The position numbers and the translations under genes are program-made. This document shows positions 53,681 through 62,517 of a DNA stretch of 64,000 nt, piece by piece (position 1 is the stretch's first letter; each line of letters starts with the position of its first letter). Origin of the DNA: JASBRS01 sp964496495 (GTDB lineage: Bacteria; Deinococcota; Deinococci; Deinococcales; Trueperaceae); contig CAZBZU010000002.1 of NCBI GenBank assembly GCA_964496495.1, forward strand, positions 62,001 to 126,000, in the 5' to 3' direction. The notes beneath the pieces were generated by a model that searched no databases, was not told the DNA's origin, and saw only the letters and a program-made list of their open reading frames with translations.

Positions 53681-54208
53681 GTGAAAACGACATCCATCAT
53701 CAACGAGTTCATGCGCACGACCAAGGCGGCCCGCCGCCTCGGACGCGCGATGCAGAGCCTGGCTGGCGGTCACGTCGAGGACGCCAGCGGCCTGAACGCC
53801 AAGGAGCTGTTGCTGCTGCGCGCGGTGGAGGAGGGGCCGTGCTTCCCGCACGAGCTGAGCGACCGCACCGACACCGCCGCGGCAGTGGTCACGCGCACCG
53901 TCGACCACCTCGTCGAGCTCGGCTACGTCGTGCGGCAGCCCGACACCGTCGACCGGCGCCGGGTGGCGCTGGCGGTGACCGAGGCCGGCGCCCGCGCCAG
54001 CAGCGACGGCTGGGCCGCGCTGCGCGGGGTCATCGCGCACGCCTTCTCCGACGTTCCCGAGGGTGCGCTGGCGCGCCTGGCAGAGGACATGGAAGCGCTC
54101 TCCGAGGCGGTCGAGGCCAAGGAGGCGGCGGGCGAGGTCTCCGCGGTCGGCTCGCCTGGCGGGACCTCGGGCGAGAGCGGCGGCGAGCACGGCGGGGTGT
54201 CCGCATGA
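53681..54208 (+). CDS. MarR-family transcriptional regulator
   Basis: A 175-residue MarR-type repressor. The winged-helix core is LNAKELLLLRAVEEGPCFPH, LSDRTDTAAAVVTRTVDHL and the wing GYVVRQPDTVDRRRVALAV. The C-terminal dimer helices are followed by a Gly/Ser-rich tail. GTG 53681 lies 7 nt behind the -10 box with no ribosome site, which points to leaderless translation; an internal ATG (FMRTTKAARR) is an alternative. Its stop overlaps the start of the DHA2 transporter gene (ATGA). Autorepression and control of the efflux gene are inferred. Confidence 0.9.
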   Translation: MKTTSIINEFMRTTKAARRLGRAMQSLAGGHVEDASGLNAKELLLLRAVEEGPCFPHELSDRTDTAAAVVTRTVDHLVELGYVVRQPDTVDRRRVALAVTEAGARASSDGWAALRGVIAHAFSDVPEGALARLAEDMEALSEAVEAKEAAGEVSAVGSPGGTSGESGGEHGGVSA

Positions 54209-55959
54209 GGCGGCCCGGCGCGCTCGGCGGGGGCGGCCGTGAACGACGGGAGGTCCAGACGACCAACCGCATCACCGGCAACGCGCGCTGGTGGGCCCTC
54301 GGCGCGGTGCTGCTGTCGATGTTCTTCGCCTCGCTGGACCAGACGGTCGTGTCCACGGCCCTGCCTGTCATCGTCGGCGACCTCAAGGGGTTGTCCGTCT
54401 ACGCCTGGGTGTTCACGGCCTACATGATGGCGTCGGCCATCACCGTGCCCATCTACGGCAAGCTCTCCGACATCTACGGCCGGAAGCCGTTCTACGTGTT
54501 CGGGCTGATCGTGTTCATGATCGGCTCGGCGGTGAGCGGCCAAGCGCATAGCATGTTCGAGCTCATCCTCGCCCGCGGCGTGCAGGGGATCGGCGCGGGC
54601 GCCCTGATGAGCATGCCGCGCGCCACCATCGGCGACATCTTCAATCCTCGCGAGCGCGGCCGCTGGATGGGCGTGATCGCCGCCACGTTCGGCATCTCCA
54701 GCATCATCGGCCCCACGATCGGCGGCTGGATCACCGACAGTCTCGGCTGGCGCTGGGTGTTCTACGTGAACCTTCCGGTCGCCGCCGTGGCGCTCATCGC
54801 CGTGATCGCCACGCTTCCGCGGGTGCGCGTCGGCCACCGGGTCAAGCTCGACTGGCGCGGCAGCGTGCTCATGGCCATGGGCCTGGTGCCGTTCCTGCTG
54901 GCCCTGACCTGGGCCGGCGGCCAGTACGCCTGGGGCAGCGCCGCCATCCTCGGGCTGTTCGCCGCCGCCGCCGTCTTCCTCGGCCTGTTCGTATGGAACG
55001 AGCGCCGGGCGGCGGAGCCGGTCCTCGACCCCAGCCTGTTCGCCAAGCCCATCTTCACCGTCACCGTGATCGTGGCGCTGTTCGTCACCATGGGCATGTT
55101 CGGCACGCTGATGTTCCTGCCGCTATACGTGCAGGGCGTGATCGGCATGTCGGCGCAGGGGTCGGGCGAGGTGCTCACCCCCATGATGCTCAGCTTCGTC
55201 GCGGCCAGCGTCTTCTCCGGCTGGTTGATGAGTCGCACCGGTCGCTACAAGCTGCTGGCGATCGGCGGGTCCGTGTTCATGGTGGGCGGCATGGTGCTGT
55301 TCAACCTGATGGGCGTCGGCACCACCTGGCCGACCGTGGTGCGCAACATGATCGTCATGGGCGTCGGGATCGGCTCGCTGCTGCCGCTGCTCAACGTGGC
55401 GGTGCAGAACGCCTTCCCGTACAAGATCATGGGGGTGGTGAACGCCACGCAGCAGTTCGTACGCTCGCTCGGCGGGGTGATCATCGCCCCCATCCTGGGC
55501 ACGGTGCTGGCGCGCGGCTTCGTGGGCGCCTTCCAGGGGGCCCTGCCGCCCCAGCTCCAGCAGATGCTGCAGTCGCTGCCGCCGGCACAACGGGCCGCCA
55601 TGAACGACCCGCAGGGGCTCATCAGCTCGCAGGCGCAGGACGCCATCCGCTCGAGCTTCGCTCGCTTCGGCGCGCAGGGTCAGACGCTCTACGAGCAGTT
55701 CGTGCACGCCGTGCGCGTCGGCCTCAACCACGGCATGGGCGAGATCTTCACCGTGGGCCTGGTGGTCGCCATCCTGGCGTTCCTGGCGACCTTCCTGCTG
55801 CCCGAGCTCGGCCTCAAGCACGACGAGTTCTTCGAGGGCGAGGAGGGGGCCGGCGCGCCCGCGGGCGACCAGCCTGCCGGCGACCTCGGCAACGAGTCGA
55901 TGACGGGCGAGCCCTCGGCTGCGCCCGCGCGCTTCAGGAGCGCCGACGCCGAATCGTGA
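54205..55959 (+). CDS. MFS multidrug efflux transporter, DHA2 family (EmrB/QacA-like)
   Basis: A 584-residue efflux protein with about 14 transmembrane helices. Motifs include FFASLDQTVVSTALPVI, GKLSDIYGRKPFYVFG, RGVQGIGAGALMSMPRATI and WRWVFYVNLPVAA. A ~95-residue amphipathic loop between helices 13 and 14 (QLQQMLQSLPPAQRAAMNDP and on) and an acidic Ala/Gly-rich tail are normal for this group. It is coupled by a 4-bp overlap to the marR gene and is its likely target. Confidence 0.93.
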   Translation: MRRPGALGGGGRERREVQTTNRITGNARWWALGAVLLSMFFASLDQTVVSTALPVIVGDLKGLSVYAWVFTAYMMASAITVPIYGKLSDIYGRKPFYVFGLIVFMIGSAVSGQAHSMFELILARGVQGIGAGALMSMPRATIGDIFNPRERGRWMGVIAATFGISSIIGPTIGGWITDSLGWRWVFYVNLPVAAVALIAVIATLPRVRVGHRVKLDWRGSVLMAMGLVPFLLALTWAGGQYAWGSAAILGLFAAAAVFLGLFVWNERRAAEPVLDPSLFAKPIFTVTVIVALFVTMGMFGTLMFLPLYVQGVIGMSAQGSGEVLTPMMLSFVAASVFSGWLMSRTGRYKLLAIGGSVFMVGGMVLFNLMGVGTTWPTVVRNMIVMGVGIGSLLPLLNVAVQNAFPYKIMGVVNATQQFVRSLGGVIIAPILGTVLARGFVGAFQGALPPQLQQMLQSLPPAQRAAMNDPQGLISSQAQDAIRSSFARFGAQGQTLYEQFVHAVRVGLNHGMGEIFTVGLVVAILAFLATFLLPELGLKHDEFFEGEEGAGAPAGDQPAGDLGNESMTGEPSAAPARFRSADAES

Positions 55960-56049
55960 GCTGCAGCGTGACCTGAGCCGCGCGGCGTAGACGCTGTCGC
56001 GCGGGCCGGGGCGACGGCGTCTTGCCAGCGCGGTGGGGCGCGTTCCCGC

Positions 56050-56087
56050 GTCAGCTCCGCTCAGGGCCGGCCCCGAGCGGAGCTGAC
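56050..56087. terminator. GC hairpin between convergent MFS and MscS genes
   Basis: A perfect 13-bp stem (56050-56062 with 56075-56087) and 12-nt loop. The left arm contains the stop codon of the MscS gene, so coding sequence doubles as terminator. It can act on both convergent transcripts. Confidence 0.55.
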
Positions 56088-56578
56088 GGCGTCACCACGA
56101 CGGCGCTGGTGAAGATGGTCTGGTTCGGGACCAGCACGCGCGTACCGGCGGAGGCAAGCTCGGTGTACCGCAGGTCGATCGCGCTGACCGTGCCGCTCTG
56201 GCCCGCCACCGTGATCTCCTCTCCCTCCTGGAAGGGGCGGTACACGAGGATCAGGACGCCGGCCACCAGGTTCGCGAGGATGTCGCGCAGCGCGAAGCCC
56301 AGAGCGAAACCTCCCAGGCCGAGCCCGGCCACCAGCGCGGAGACGTTGATGCCGAGAGTTCCGAGGGCGGACGCCAGGCCGACGAGCCACAGCGTCACGC
56401 GGAGCCCCTGGCGGGCCAGCGCCCGGAGGCCCGCGTGCACCTGTCGGCCTCGGAGCGCACGGCCGAGAATGGCCTGCAACACGGCGTTCGTGAGAACGAA
56501 GACCAGGAGCGTCCCGACCGCCAGCAGCGCGCGGGCGCCGGGACCGTAGATTGGGAATACGGCCTGCAGGGCGTGCAT
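56051..56578 (-). CDS. Small mechanosensitive channel, MscS family
   Basis: A 175-residue short MscS-type channel. Two to three transmembrane helices end in the pore-like Gly/Ala helix ALVAGLGLGGFALGFALRDILA. The beta domain then reads YRPFQEGEEITVAGQSGTVSAID with VLVPNQTIFTSAV. It lacks the C-terminal alpha/beta vestibule of long MscS, which is common in short forms. It should release osmolytes on hypo-osmotic shock. ATG 56578 has no obvious ribosome site. Confidence 0.88.
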   Translation of the reverse strand: MHALQAVFPIYGPGARALLAVGTLLVFVLTNAVLQAILGRALRGRQVHAGLRALARQGLRVTLWLVGLASALGTLGINVSALVAGLGLGGFALGFALRDILANLVAGVLILVYRPFQEGEEITVAGQSGTVSAIDLRYTELASAGTRVLVPNQTIFTSAVVVTPSAPLGAGPERS

Positions 56579-56723
56579 GCCTGATTGTGACGCGCGGGCC
56601 GGGCAACGCCTGTTCGCGGCGTGCTTCCCCGCGCGCGACCGGGTCGATCGGGCCGCGCCGCACGCTCAGGTGGCGGTGCCAGCCTGCCCGGCCAGCGAGC
56701 GCCGGCCGCCGCAGGAGCTCAGA

Positions 56724-56766
56724 ATGAGAGGTCTCTCATCTTGTATACATGTATCTTTAGTATACC
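56724..56766. promoter_or_regulatory. Candidate operators upstream of the liv operon
   Basis: An AT-rich island holds three symmetric elements. ATGAGAG-GT-CTCTCAT (56724-56739) is a 7-bp-arm inverted repeat. TGTATACA (56742-56749) and AGTATACC (56759-56766) share the GTATAC core, with the cores 17 bp apart. GTATAC-centred palindromes are typical sites of FCD-type GntR regulators, two of which are encoded in this locus. The liv start codon is ~210 bp downstream. Confidence 0.5.
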
Positions 56767-56973
56767 GAGATGCACGCAATCAAACCGTGCGGGCCCGTGA
56801 CGCGGGCCGGCACCGGACCGGGTAGAGCGGATGGACTCGGGGTGGCCTCGCGGCCGTCGCCAGGCGGGAGGGTCGATGGGTAGCTGGCACGTCGTACGAC
56901 ATTGGTTCCCAGCAGCGGGGGCGCGCCTGCGCGCCTCATGCCGTGAGCAGCGGCCGGGCCGGGGGAGCGGGAC
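56767..56973 (+). other. Long leader region before livH
   Basis: About 200 bp with no supported gene between the GTATAC sites and livH. No clear -35/-10 pair, riboswitch or strong hairpin could be identified. Confidence 0.4.
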
Positions 56974-57849
56974 GTGAGCATCCTCCTGCTCTCGGTGGGC
57001 TTCGGCCTCATCACGGCTTCCGTGATCGCCATCGCGGGGGTGGGCCTGTCTCTGCAGTTCGGCGTCACCAACTTCGTGAACTTCGCCTACGGCGACTTCA
57101 TGACGCTGGGCATGTACCTGACGCTGGTGCTGGGCACGGCGTTCGGGCTGAGCGTCTACGCGGCGTTGCCGCTTGTGGTCGTCTTGACGGGCCTGGCCGG
57201 GGTGCTCATGAACCGCCTCGCGCTCGACTCCTTCGTGCGCCGCGGCGCCAACCCGATCATCCTCCTGATCACCACCATCGGCGTGTCGCTCATCATCCAG
57301 AGCGGGCTGCTGGCGATCTGGGGTGCGCAGTTCCAGAAGTTCTCGCTCGGTCCCAGTCAGCCGCTCCACCTCGGCCCGTTCATCTTCACGCCGAGACAGC
57401 TGACCGTCCTCGGGCTCGCCGTGGTCGCGATGCTCGCCATCCACGTGCTGCTGCGCTACACCCGCCTGGGCAAGGCGATGCGGGCCATGTCCGACCGGCG
57501 AACGCTCGCACGCGTCGTGGGCATCAACACCACCTGGTTGACGGACTGGACCTGGTTCATCAGCACCGCCATGGCTGGCCTCGCCGGGGTGGTGCTGGCC
57601 ATCAACACGGCCAGCTTCACGCCCTCCACCGGCTTCGGCTTCCTGCTGGTGATCTTCGCAGCGGTCATCGTGGGCGGCATTGGCAAGCCCTACGGCGCCA
57701 TGCTGGGCGCCTTGATCATCGGCGTCATCACCTCGGTGGCGGCCTCCTACATGGACTCGGCCTACAAGGATGCCATCGCCTTCGGGTTCTTGATCCTGGT
57801 CCTGCTGGTGCGGCCCCAGGGCATCTTCGCATCGCGGGGGCGCGGCTGA
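56974..57849 (+). CDS. livH: Branched-chain amino-acid-type ABC permease (LivH family)
   Basis: A 291-residue inner-membrane permease with about eight helices. Family features are GVGLSLQFGVTNFVNFAYGDFM near the N-terminus, RYTRLGKAMRAMSDRRTLAR (the ATPase-contact loop) and FAAVIVGGIGKPYGAMLGAL. It forms half of the membrane pore of a HAAT-type importer for branched-chain or other amino acids, amides or small acids. GTG 56974 is the only start giving a normal N-terminus. Its stop overlaps livM by one base. Confidence 0.92.
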   Translation: MSILLLSVGFGLITASVIAIAGVGLSLQFGVTNFVNFAYGDFMTLGMYLTLVLGTAFGLSVYAALPLVVVLTGLAGVLMNRLALDSFVRRGANPIILLITTIGVSLIIQSGLLAIWGAQFQKFSLGPSQPLHLGPFIFTPRQLTVLGLAVVAMLAIHVLLRYTRLGKAMRAMSDRRTLARVVGINTTWLTDWTWFISTAMAGLAGVVLAINTASFTPSTGFGFLLVIFAAVIVGGIGKPYGAMLGALIIGVITSVAASYMDSAYKDAIAFGFLILVLLVRPQGIFASRGRG

Positions 57850-58874
57850 TGGCGGCCCTGAGCTACTACGTCAGCGTGCTGGCCATCTTCGCCTGCATCT
57901 ACAGCATCATCACGCTCGGGCTGAACGTCCAGTGGGGGTTCGCCGGCATCCTCAACTTCGGCGTCTACGCCTTCGTGGCGATCGGCGCCTACACCTACGC
58001 CCTGCTGACGCTGGGCAAGCCCATCCCCGGAGCGAGCCAGACCTACATCCTGGGCTTGCACCTACCCTTCCTGGTGGGCCTGCTCGCCGCGGGAGCGGTC
58101 GGCGGCGCGGTGGCGTGGGCGCTCGGCGCGGTGGCGCTGCGGCGCCTACGCAGCGACTACCTGGCTATCACCACCATCGCCTTCAGCCAGATCCTGTGGC
58201 TGATCGCAGGCAACGAGACCTGGCTCGCCAACGGCTGGGACGGGGTGTCCGGCATCCCGCAGCCGTTCAACGGGCTGCTGAAGCTGTCCTTCAACGACTA
58301 CAACTTCTTCTTCCTGGCACTGAGCCTGGTACTGCTTGCGCTGGTCGTGTGGCTCGCGCAGGTGATGCTTCGCACTCCCTTCGGCCGCATCCTTAGGGGC
58401 GTCCGCGAGGACGAGGTGGTGGTCGAGAGCTTCGGGCGCAACGTCAGCTCCCTGAAGCTGCGGGCCTTCGTCATCGGGGCGGTGCTGGCGTCGGTGGGTG
58501 GGGCCATGCTGGCGGCGTATGTGGGGGCGTTCAACCCCAGCGCGTTCCTCGCGGGCGAGACCTTCTTCGTGTGGGCCGCCCTGCTGATCGGTGGGAGCGG
58601 CAACAACTGGGGAGCGATCCTCGGTGCGGTCCTGGTTCCCGTGGTGTTCACCGAGGGGACGAGGTTCCTGCCGAACATCCCGTCCAACCCGCAGCTCATC
58701 GAGGCCTTCCGCTACGTGATCATCGGGCTGCTGCTGATCCTCACGCTCAAGTTCCGCTCCCAGGGCATCTTGCCCGAGCGGCCGGACCGCTTCGAACGCG
58801 GCGCCAAACGAGGCGCGCGGCCGAGCAGCACGCCGATTCCCAGCGACGATGCGGGGGAGCCGCCGCATGCTTGA
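57849..58874 (+). CDS. livM: Branched-chain amino-acid-type ABC permease (LivM family)
   Basis: A 341-residue second permease. Typical motifs are LGLNVQWGFAGILNFGVYAF, RRLRSDYLAITTIAFSQILW, RTPFGRILRGVREDEVVVES and FVWAALLIGGSGNNWGAILG. A hydrophilic ~35-residue C-terminal tail follows the last helix. ATG 57849 overlaps the livH stop, and the livG start lies inside its last codons (8-bp overlap). With livH it completes the transmembrane pore. Confidence 0.92.
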   Translation: MAALSYYVSVLAIFACIYSIITLGLNVQWGFAGILNFGVYAFVAIGAYTYALLTLGKPIPGASQTYILGLHLPFLVGLLAAGAVGGAVAWALGAVALRRLRSDYLAITTIAFSQILWLIAGNETWLANGWDGVSGIPQPFNGLLKLSFNDYNFFFLALSLVLLALVVWLAQVMLRTPFGRILRGVREDEVVVESFGRNVSSLKLRAFVIGAVLASVGGAMLAAYVGAFNPSAFLAGETFFVWAALLIGGSGNNWGAILGAVLVPVVFTEGTRFLPNIPSNPQLIEAFRYVIIGLLLILTLKFRSQGILPERPDRFERGAKRGARPSSTPIPSDDAGEPPHA

Positions 58875-59622
58875 GGTTCGGGACGTCCACAAGCGCTTCG
58901 GCGGCAACCAGGCCGTCAACGGCTGCAGCTTCACCGTCGAGCCGCAGACCACGGTGGGGCTGATCGGCCCCAACGGCGCGGGCAAGACGACCACCGTCAA
59001 CCTCATCTCCGGGCGCATCCCCGTTGATCGGGGCGAGATCCTGCTCAACGGCAACCCCATCCACAACTTGCCCATGTGGCGTGTGGCGCGTCGCGGGCTG
59101 ACCCGGACGTTCCAGATCTCGCGCGAGCTGCGAGCCCTCACGGTGATGGAGAACATGCTGATCGCCGCCCAGCTGCAACGCCACGAGGGGTTGCTGCAGA
59201 CGGTGTTCGAGCTGCCGCGCATCCGGGCCGCCGAGAAGGAGTCGGTGCGCAAGGCGTTCGAGCTGCTCGAGCTGTTCCAGCTCACGCGCTTGGCGAACCA
59301 GTACGCGGGCAACCTCAGCGGCGGCCAGAAGCGGCTGCTCGAGCTCGCCCGGTCGCTCATGACCGAGCCGGAGATGCTCGTCCTCGACGAGCCGCTTGCC
59401 GGCGTGAACCCGACCACGGCGCGCAACATCGCCGAGTACATCGAGACCATGCGGGCGCGCGGCATCACCCTGCTGATCATCGAGCACAACCTGAACATGG
59501 TGGAGCGCCTGTGCGAGCGCGTCGTGGTCATGGCCGAAGGGAGCGTCCTCGCCGAGGGGAACATGAAGGAGATCCGCGAGAACCCGAAGGTCGTCGACGC
59601 CTACCTGGGGACGGTGGTCTGA
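58867..59622 (+). CDS. livG: Branched-chain amino-acid-type ABC ATPase (LivG family)
   Basis: A 251-residue ATPase subunit. Walker A GPNGAGKTTTVN, Q-loop region RTFQISRELRALTVMEN, signature LSGGQKRLLELARSL, Walker B MLVLDEPLAGVNP and the switch His in LLIIEHNLNMV. The LivG-style C-terminus GNMKEIRENPKVVDAYLG is complete. GGGGGAG precedes the ATG at 58867. It overlaps livM and, by a single base, livF. Confidence 0.93.
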   Translation: MLEVRDVHKRFGGNQAVNGCSFTVEPQTTVGLIGPNGAGKTTTVNLISGRIPVDRGEILLNGNPIHNLPMWRVARRGLTRTFQISRELRALTVMENMLIAAQLQRHEGLLQTVFELPRIRAAEKESVRKAFELLELFQLTRLANQYAGNLSGGQKRLLELARSLMTEPEMLVLDEPLAGVNPTTARNIAEYIETMRARGITLLIIEHNLNMVERLCERVVVMAEGSVLAEGNMKEIRENPKVVDAYLGTVV

Positions 59623-60326
59623 TGGCGCTGCTTCGCGTCGAGGGGCTCACGGCAGGCTACGGCGACACCACCATCCTCAGTGATGTGGCCATCAGCGTCG
59701 AGCCCGCCCAGGTCGTGAGCATCATCGGACCCAACGGGGCCGGCAAGTCGACCCTGATGAAGACGGTGTTCGGCCTGCTGCGCCCGTCGCAGGGCAGTGT
59801 CGTGTACGAGGATCGCGACATCACCGGTTGGGCGCCGGACCGCATCGTGCGCCTGGGCCTGTGCTACGTCCCTCAGGTCGAGAACACCTTCCCCACCCTC
59901 ACCGTGGAGGAGAACCTGGAGATGGGGGCGTTCACGCTGACGGCGGGACTGCGCGATCGGCTCGATCGCGTGTACACCATGTTCCCCGACCTCGCCGCGG
60001 CCCGCCACAAGCCCGCCGGCAAGCTCTCCGGAGGGCAGCAGCACATGCTGGCCCTGGGCCTGGCGCTCATGCTCAACCCGCGCCTGGTGATGCTGGACGA
60101 GCCGACAGCCGGCCTGTCGCCGAAGTTCGCGATGTCGGCGTTGCGCCATGTGGAGGCGCTGCGCGCGGACGGGGTGGCGGTGCTCCTGGTCGAACAGAAC
60201 GCCGCTGCCGCGCTGCAGCTGTCCGATTGGGCCTACGTCCTCGCCAGCGGCCAGAACCGCTTCGCGGACACGGGCCCCGCCCTCCTCGAGAACCCAGAGG
60301 TGGGCAGCCTCTACCTGGGGAAGTAA
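59622..60326 (+). CDS. livF: Branched-chain amino-acid-type ABC ATPase (LivF family)
   Basis: A 234-residue ATPase partner of LivG. It starts LLRVEGLTAGYGDTTILSDV, with Walker A GPNGAGKSTLM, signature LSGGQQHMLALG, Walker B LVMLDEPTAGLSP and VLLVEQNAAAALQLSD. VPQVENTFPTLTVEENLEMG is the LivF-type Q-loop. It overlaps the livG stop and the GntR start by one base each, so the whole run is translationally coupled. Confidence 0.93.
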   Translation: MALLRVEGLTAGYGDTTILSDVAISVEPAQVVSIIGPNGAGKSTLMKTVFGLLRPSQGSVVYEDRDITGWAPDRIVRLGLCYVPQVENTFPTLTVEENLEMGAFTLTAGLRDRLDRVYTMFPDLAAARHKPAGKLSGGQQHMLALGLALMLNPRLVMLDEPTAGLSPKFAMSALRHVEALRADGVAVLLVEQNAAAALQLSDWAYVLASGQNRFADTGPALLENPEVGSLYLGK

Positions 60327-61048
60327 TGGAGCTAGAGGACGCGTTGGCCGCGATGTTCGCTGCGCATCAGCGCGAGGACCCGAGCGCGTCGCTCGGCGAG
60401 CTCGCCTTCAGGACGCTGCGGGAGACCATCCTCCGTGGCCACCTGCGTCCGGAGCAGAAGCTCAGCGAGAACCAGCTGGCGCAGGCCATGGGGGTCAGCC
60501 GGACGCCCATCCGGCAGGCGATCCACATGCTCGAGACCGAAGGGCTGGTCACGACGCAGCGGCGCCAGATCAGCGTGCAGGCCTTCCAGCTCGATGAGCT
60601 CGAGGAGGTCTACCTCATCCGCCGCGCGCTGGAGGGGCTGGCCACCGAGCTCGCCGCCATCAACATGACCGACGAGGAGATCAACGAGCTGGACGAGGTG
60701 GTCGATCTGATGGCGTTCTACCTGGAGCGCGGCAACGTCGCGGCCCTGCGACAGACCAGCCGCGAGTTCCATCAGCGCATCTACGACGGCTCCCGCAACC
60801 GGATGCTGGCGCTCATGCTGGCCAACCTCTGGACCTACATCGATAGCGCGCGGGGCGGCACCGCGGAGGGTGAGCGAATCACCGGCGATCCCCTCAAGAG
60901 CCACCGCATCATCCTGCGCGCGCTGCACGATCACGACCCCCTGCTCGCCCGGCGCCTCGCCGAGGGGCACGTCATGACGGCCAAGGACCGCACGCTTCGG
61001 GCCGTCCGCAAAGCGTCGCATTCACCGGGCCGGGGCGTTCCCGAGTAG
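60326..61048 (+). CDS. GntR-family regulator, FCD type, inside the liv operon
   Basis: A 240-residue regulator of the FadR/VanR (FCD) branch. The winged helix reads LRPEQKLSENQLAQAMGVSR, TPIRQAIHMLETEGLV. The helical effector domain (~85-225) has the metal-site His in TSREFHQRIYDGSRN and SHRIILRALHDHDP. Such proteins sense small carboxylates. It lies between the ATPase genes and the binding-protein gene, which suggests it controls the importer, probably through the GTATAC sites at 56742-56766. It starts in the livF stop codon. Confidence 0.9.
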   Translation: MELEDALAAMFAAHQREDPSASLGELAFRTLRETILRGHLRPEQKLSENQLAQAMGVSRTPIRQAIHMLETEGLVTTQRRQISVQAFQLDELEEVYLIRRALEGLATELAAINMTDEEINELDEVVDLMAFYLERGNVAALRQTSREFHQRIYDGSRNRMLALMLANLWTYIDSARGGTAEGERITGDPLKSHRIILRALHDHDPLLARRLAEGHVMTAKDRTLRAVRKASHSPGRGVPE

Positions 61049-61154
61049 GCGCCGACCCCGTGGAGGAAAGGGGAGCGAAAGGTATGGCCGAAAGCATGCC
61101 AAGCGCCAGATGCGTGAGGGGTTCCGCCAGGAACCCGGAGGAGGAGAACCAGTC

Positions 61155-62375
61155 ATGAGGAGCAACCGTCTTCCCATCGTCGCGGCCATCGTGGCCGCCG
61201 TGGTGCTGATCCCGGCCGCGTTTGCCCAAGGCACGTTGAAGGTCGCGGTCGTCGGGCCCTACAGCGGCTTCGAGTCGTTCATCGGGCCGGACACCCTCAA
61301 AGGCGTGCAGCTGGCTACCGACCTCATCAACCAGAGCGGCGGCGTCATGGGCAAGCAGGTCGAAGCGTCCACCGGCGACACCACCGGCGACGCCATCGAC
61401 GCCGTGCCCGCCCTCCAGAAGGTCGTCAACGTCAACCACGTCAACGGCATCATCGGCCCGTCGTCGGTGACCATCCAGGCCGCGCTGCCGTTCATCAAGA
61501 ACCTCGACATCGTCGACGTGATGGTGGGCGGCACCACGGCTCTCGACAACAACGCCCTGCCGAACCTGTTCCGCACGACCCCCTCGGACTCGCTCATGGG
61601 CGTGGCGATGGCCTACTACGCCCATCAGAAGGGGTACAGCAAGGCTGCCGTGGTCTTCGGCACCAACGCCTCGGCACAGTCGCTCAAGGCGCCCGTGGTG
61701 AACACCTTCAAGAAGGAAGGCGGGACCATCGTGGCCGACGTGGGCATCTCGCCTGGCCAGAGCTCGTACCGTAGCGAGATCCTCAAAGTGTACGCCGCCA
61801 AGCCCGACGTGGTGTTCTTCCAACTCGACCCCGGCACCGGTGGCACCTTCTTCAAGGAGGTCACCGAGCTCGAGGGCACGTCCACCCCCTACGTGGGGAC
61901 CGACGTGACCGCGTCTGCCGACTTCATCAAGGCCGTCGGAGCGCAGACCGCCGACGCGATGGTGACCTCGATCGAAGGGAGCTCCAAGGGTGGGAGCGGC
62001 GCCGGCGCGTTCGTGAACGCCTACCAGAAGAAGTACGGCGGCAAGCCGGTGGAGCTCGCGAACTACGGCTACGACGCCATGAACGTCATGGCGCTGGCGT
62101 GGCAGAAGGCCGGCACCACCTCGGGTAGCACGGTCTTCCAGGCGATGCGTGACGTTGCGGGCGGAACGGGCACCGTGTGCACGACCTTCGCGGACTGCTC
62201 GAGCCTGCTGAAGGCCGGCAAGGACATCAACTACGAGGGCGCCAGCGGTCCCGTGGACTTCAACCAGTACGGCAACGTTGCCGCCGGTTTCGAGGCCGTC
62301 AAGGTCGACACCGCCGGCAACGCCAAGGTGCTCATGGACATCGGCGCCAAGGCGCTCGAACCCTACTTGAAGTAG
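61155..62375 (+). CDS. livK: Branched-chain amino-acid-type ABC substrate-binding protein
   Basis: A 406-residue periplasmic binding protein of the Peripla_BP_6 (HAAT) family. The type I signal peptide ends PAAFAQ with no lipobox. The mature start TLKVAVVGPYSGFESFIGPD and the segments GIIGPSSVTIQAALPFIKN, TSDSLMGV-like FRTTPSDSLMGVAMAY and NYGYDAMNVMALAW are typical. Cys residues in TVCTTFADCSSLL probably form a disulfide. Substrate may be a branched-chain amino acid, amide or aromatic/aliphatic acid; the CoA-transferase nearby hints at an acid. ATG 61155 has GGAGGAG upstream. It ends the importer operon and a hairpin follows. Confidence 0.9.
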   Translation: MRSNRLPIVAAIVAAVVLIPAAFAQGTLKVAVVGPYSGFESFIGPDTLKGVQLATDLINQSGGVMGKQVEASTGDTTGDAIDAVPALQKVVNVNHVNGIIGPSSVTIQAALPFIKNLDIVDVMVGGTTALDNNALPNLFRTTPSDSLMGVAMAYYAHQKGYSKAAVVFGTNASAQSLKAPVVNTFKKEGGTIVADVGISPGQSSYRSEILKVYAAKPDVVFFQLDPGTGGTFFKEVTELEGTSTPYVGTDVTASADFIKAVGAQTADAMVTSIEGSSKGGSGAGAFVNAYQKKYGGKPVELANYGYDAMNVMALAWQKAGTTSGSTVFQAMRDVAGGTGTVCTTFADCSSLLKAGKDINYEGASGPVDFNQYGNVAAGFEAVKVDTAGNAKVLMDIGAKALEPYLK

Positions 62376-62418
62376 GAGAGACCCTCACGCGCCGGGGCCC
62401 CAGGCGGCCCCTGCGGGT

Positions 62419-62454
62419 ACGAGCCGCGATCCCGGGAGAGGGGTCGCGGCTCGT
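62419..62454 (+). terminator. Hairpin terminating the liv operon
   Basis: Arms 62419-62433 and 62440-62454 pair over 15 positions, one of them a likely G-U pair, with a 6-nt loop, 44 bp after the stop codon. There is no T-tract. Confidence 0.58.
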
Positions 62455-62477
62455 CGCCGGCGCGCCACAGGTCATTC

Positions 62478-62511
62478 GGTATACCAAAATGGTGTACCAC
62501 AGTGCTAGGCT
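62478..62511 (+). promoter_or_regulatory. Tandem GntR-type operators and -10 box before the second gntR
   Basis: GGTATACC (62478-62485) and GGTGTACC (62491-62498) are spaced 13 bp centre to centre. The first is a perfect palindrome with the same GTATAC core as the sites before the liv operon. TAGGCT at 62506-62511 is a possible -10 box, placing the transcript start at the ATG (leaderless). Confidence 0.55.
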
Positions 62512-62517
62512 GCGCGC

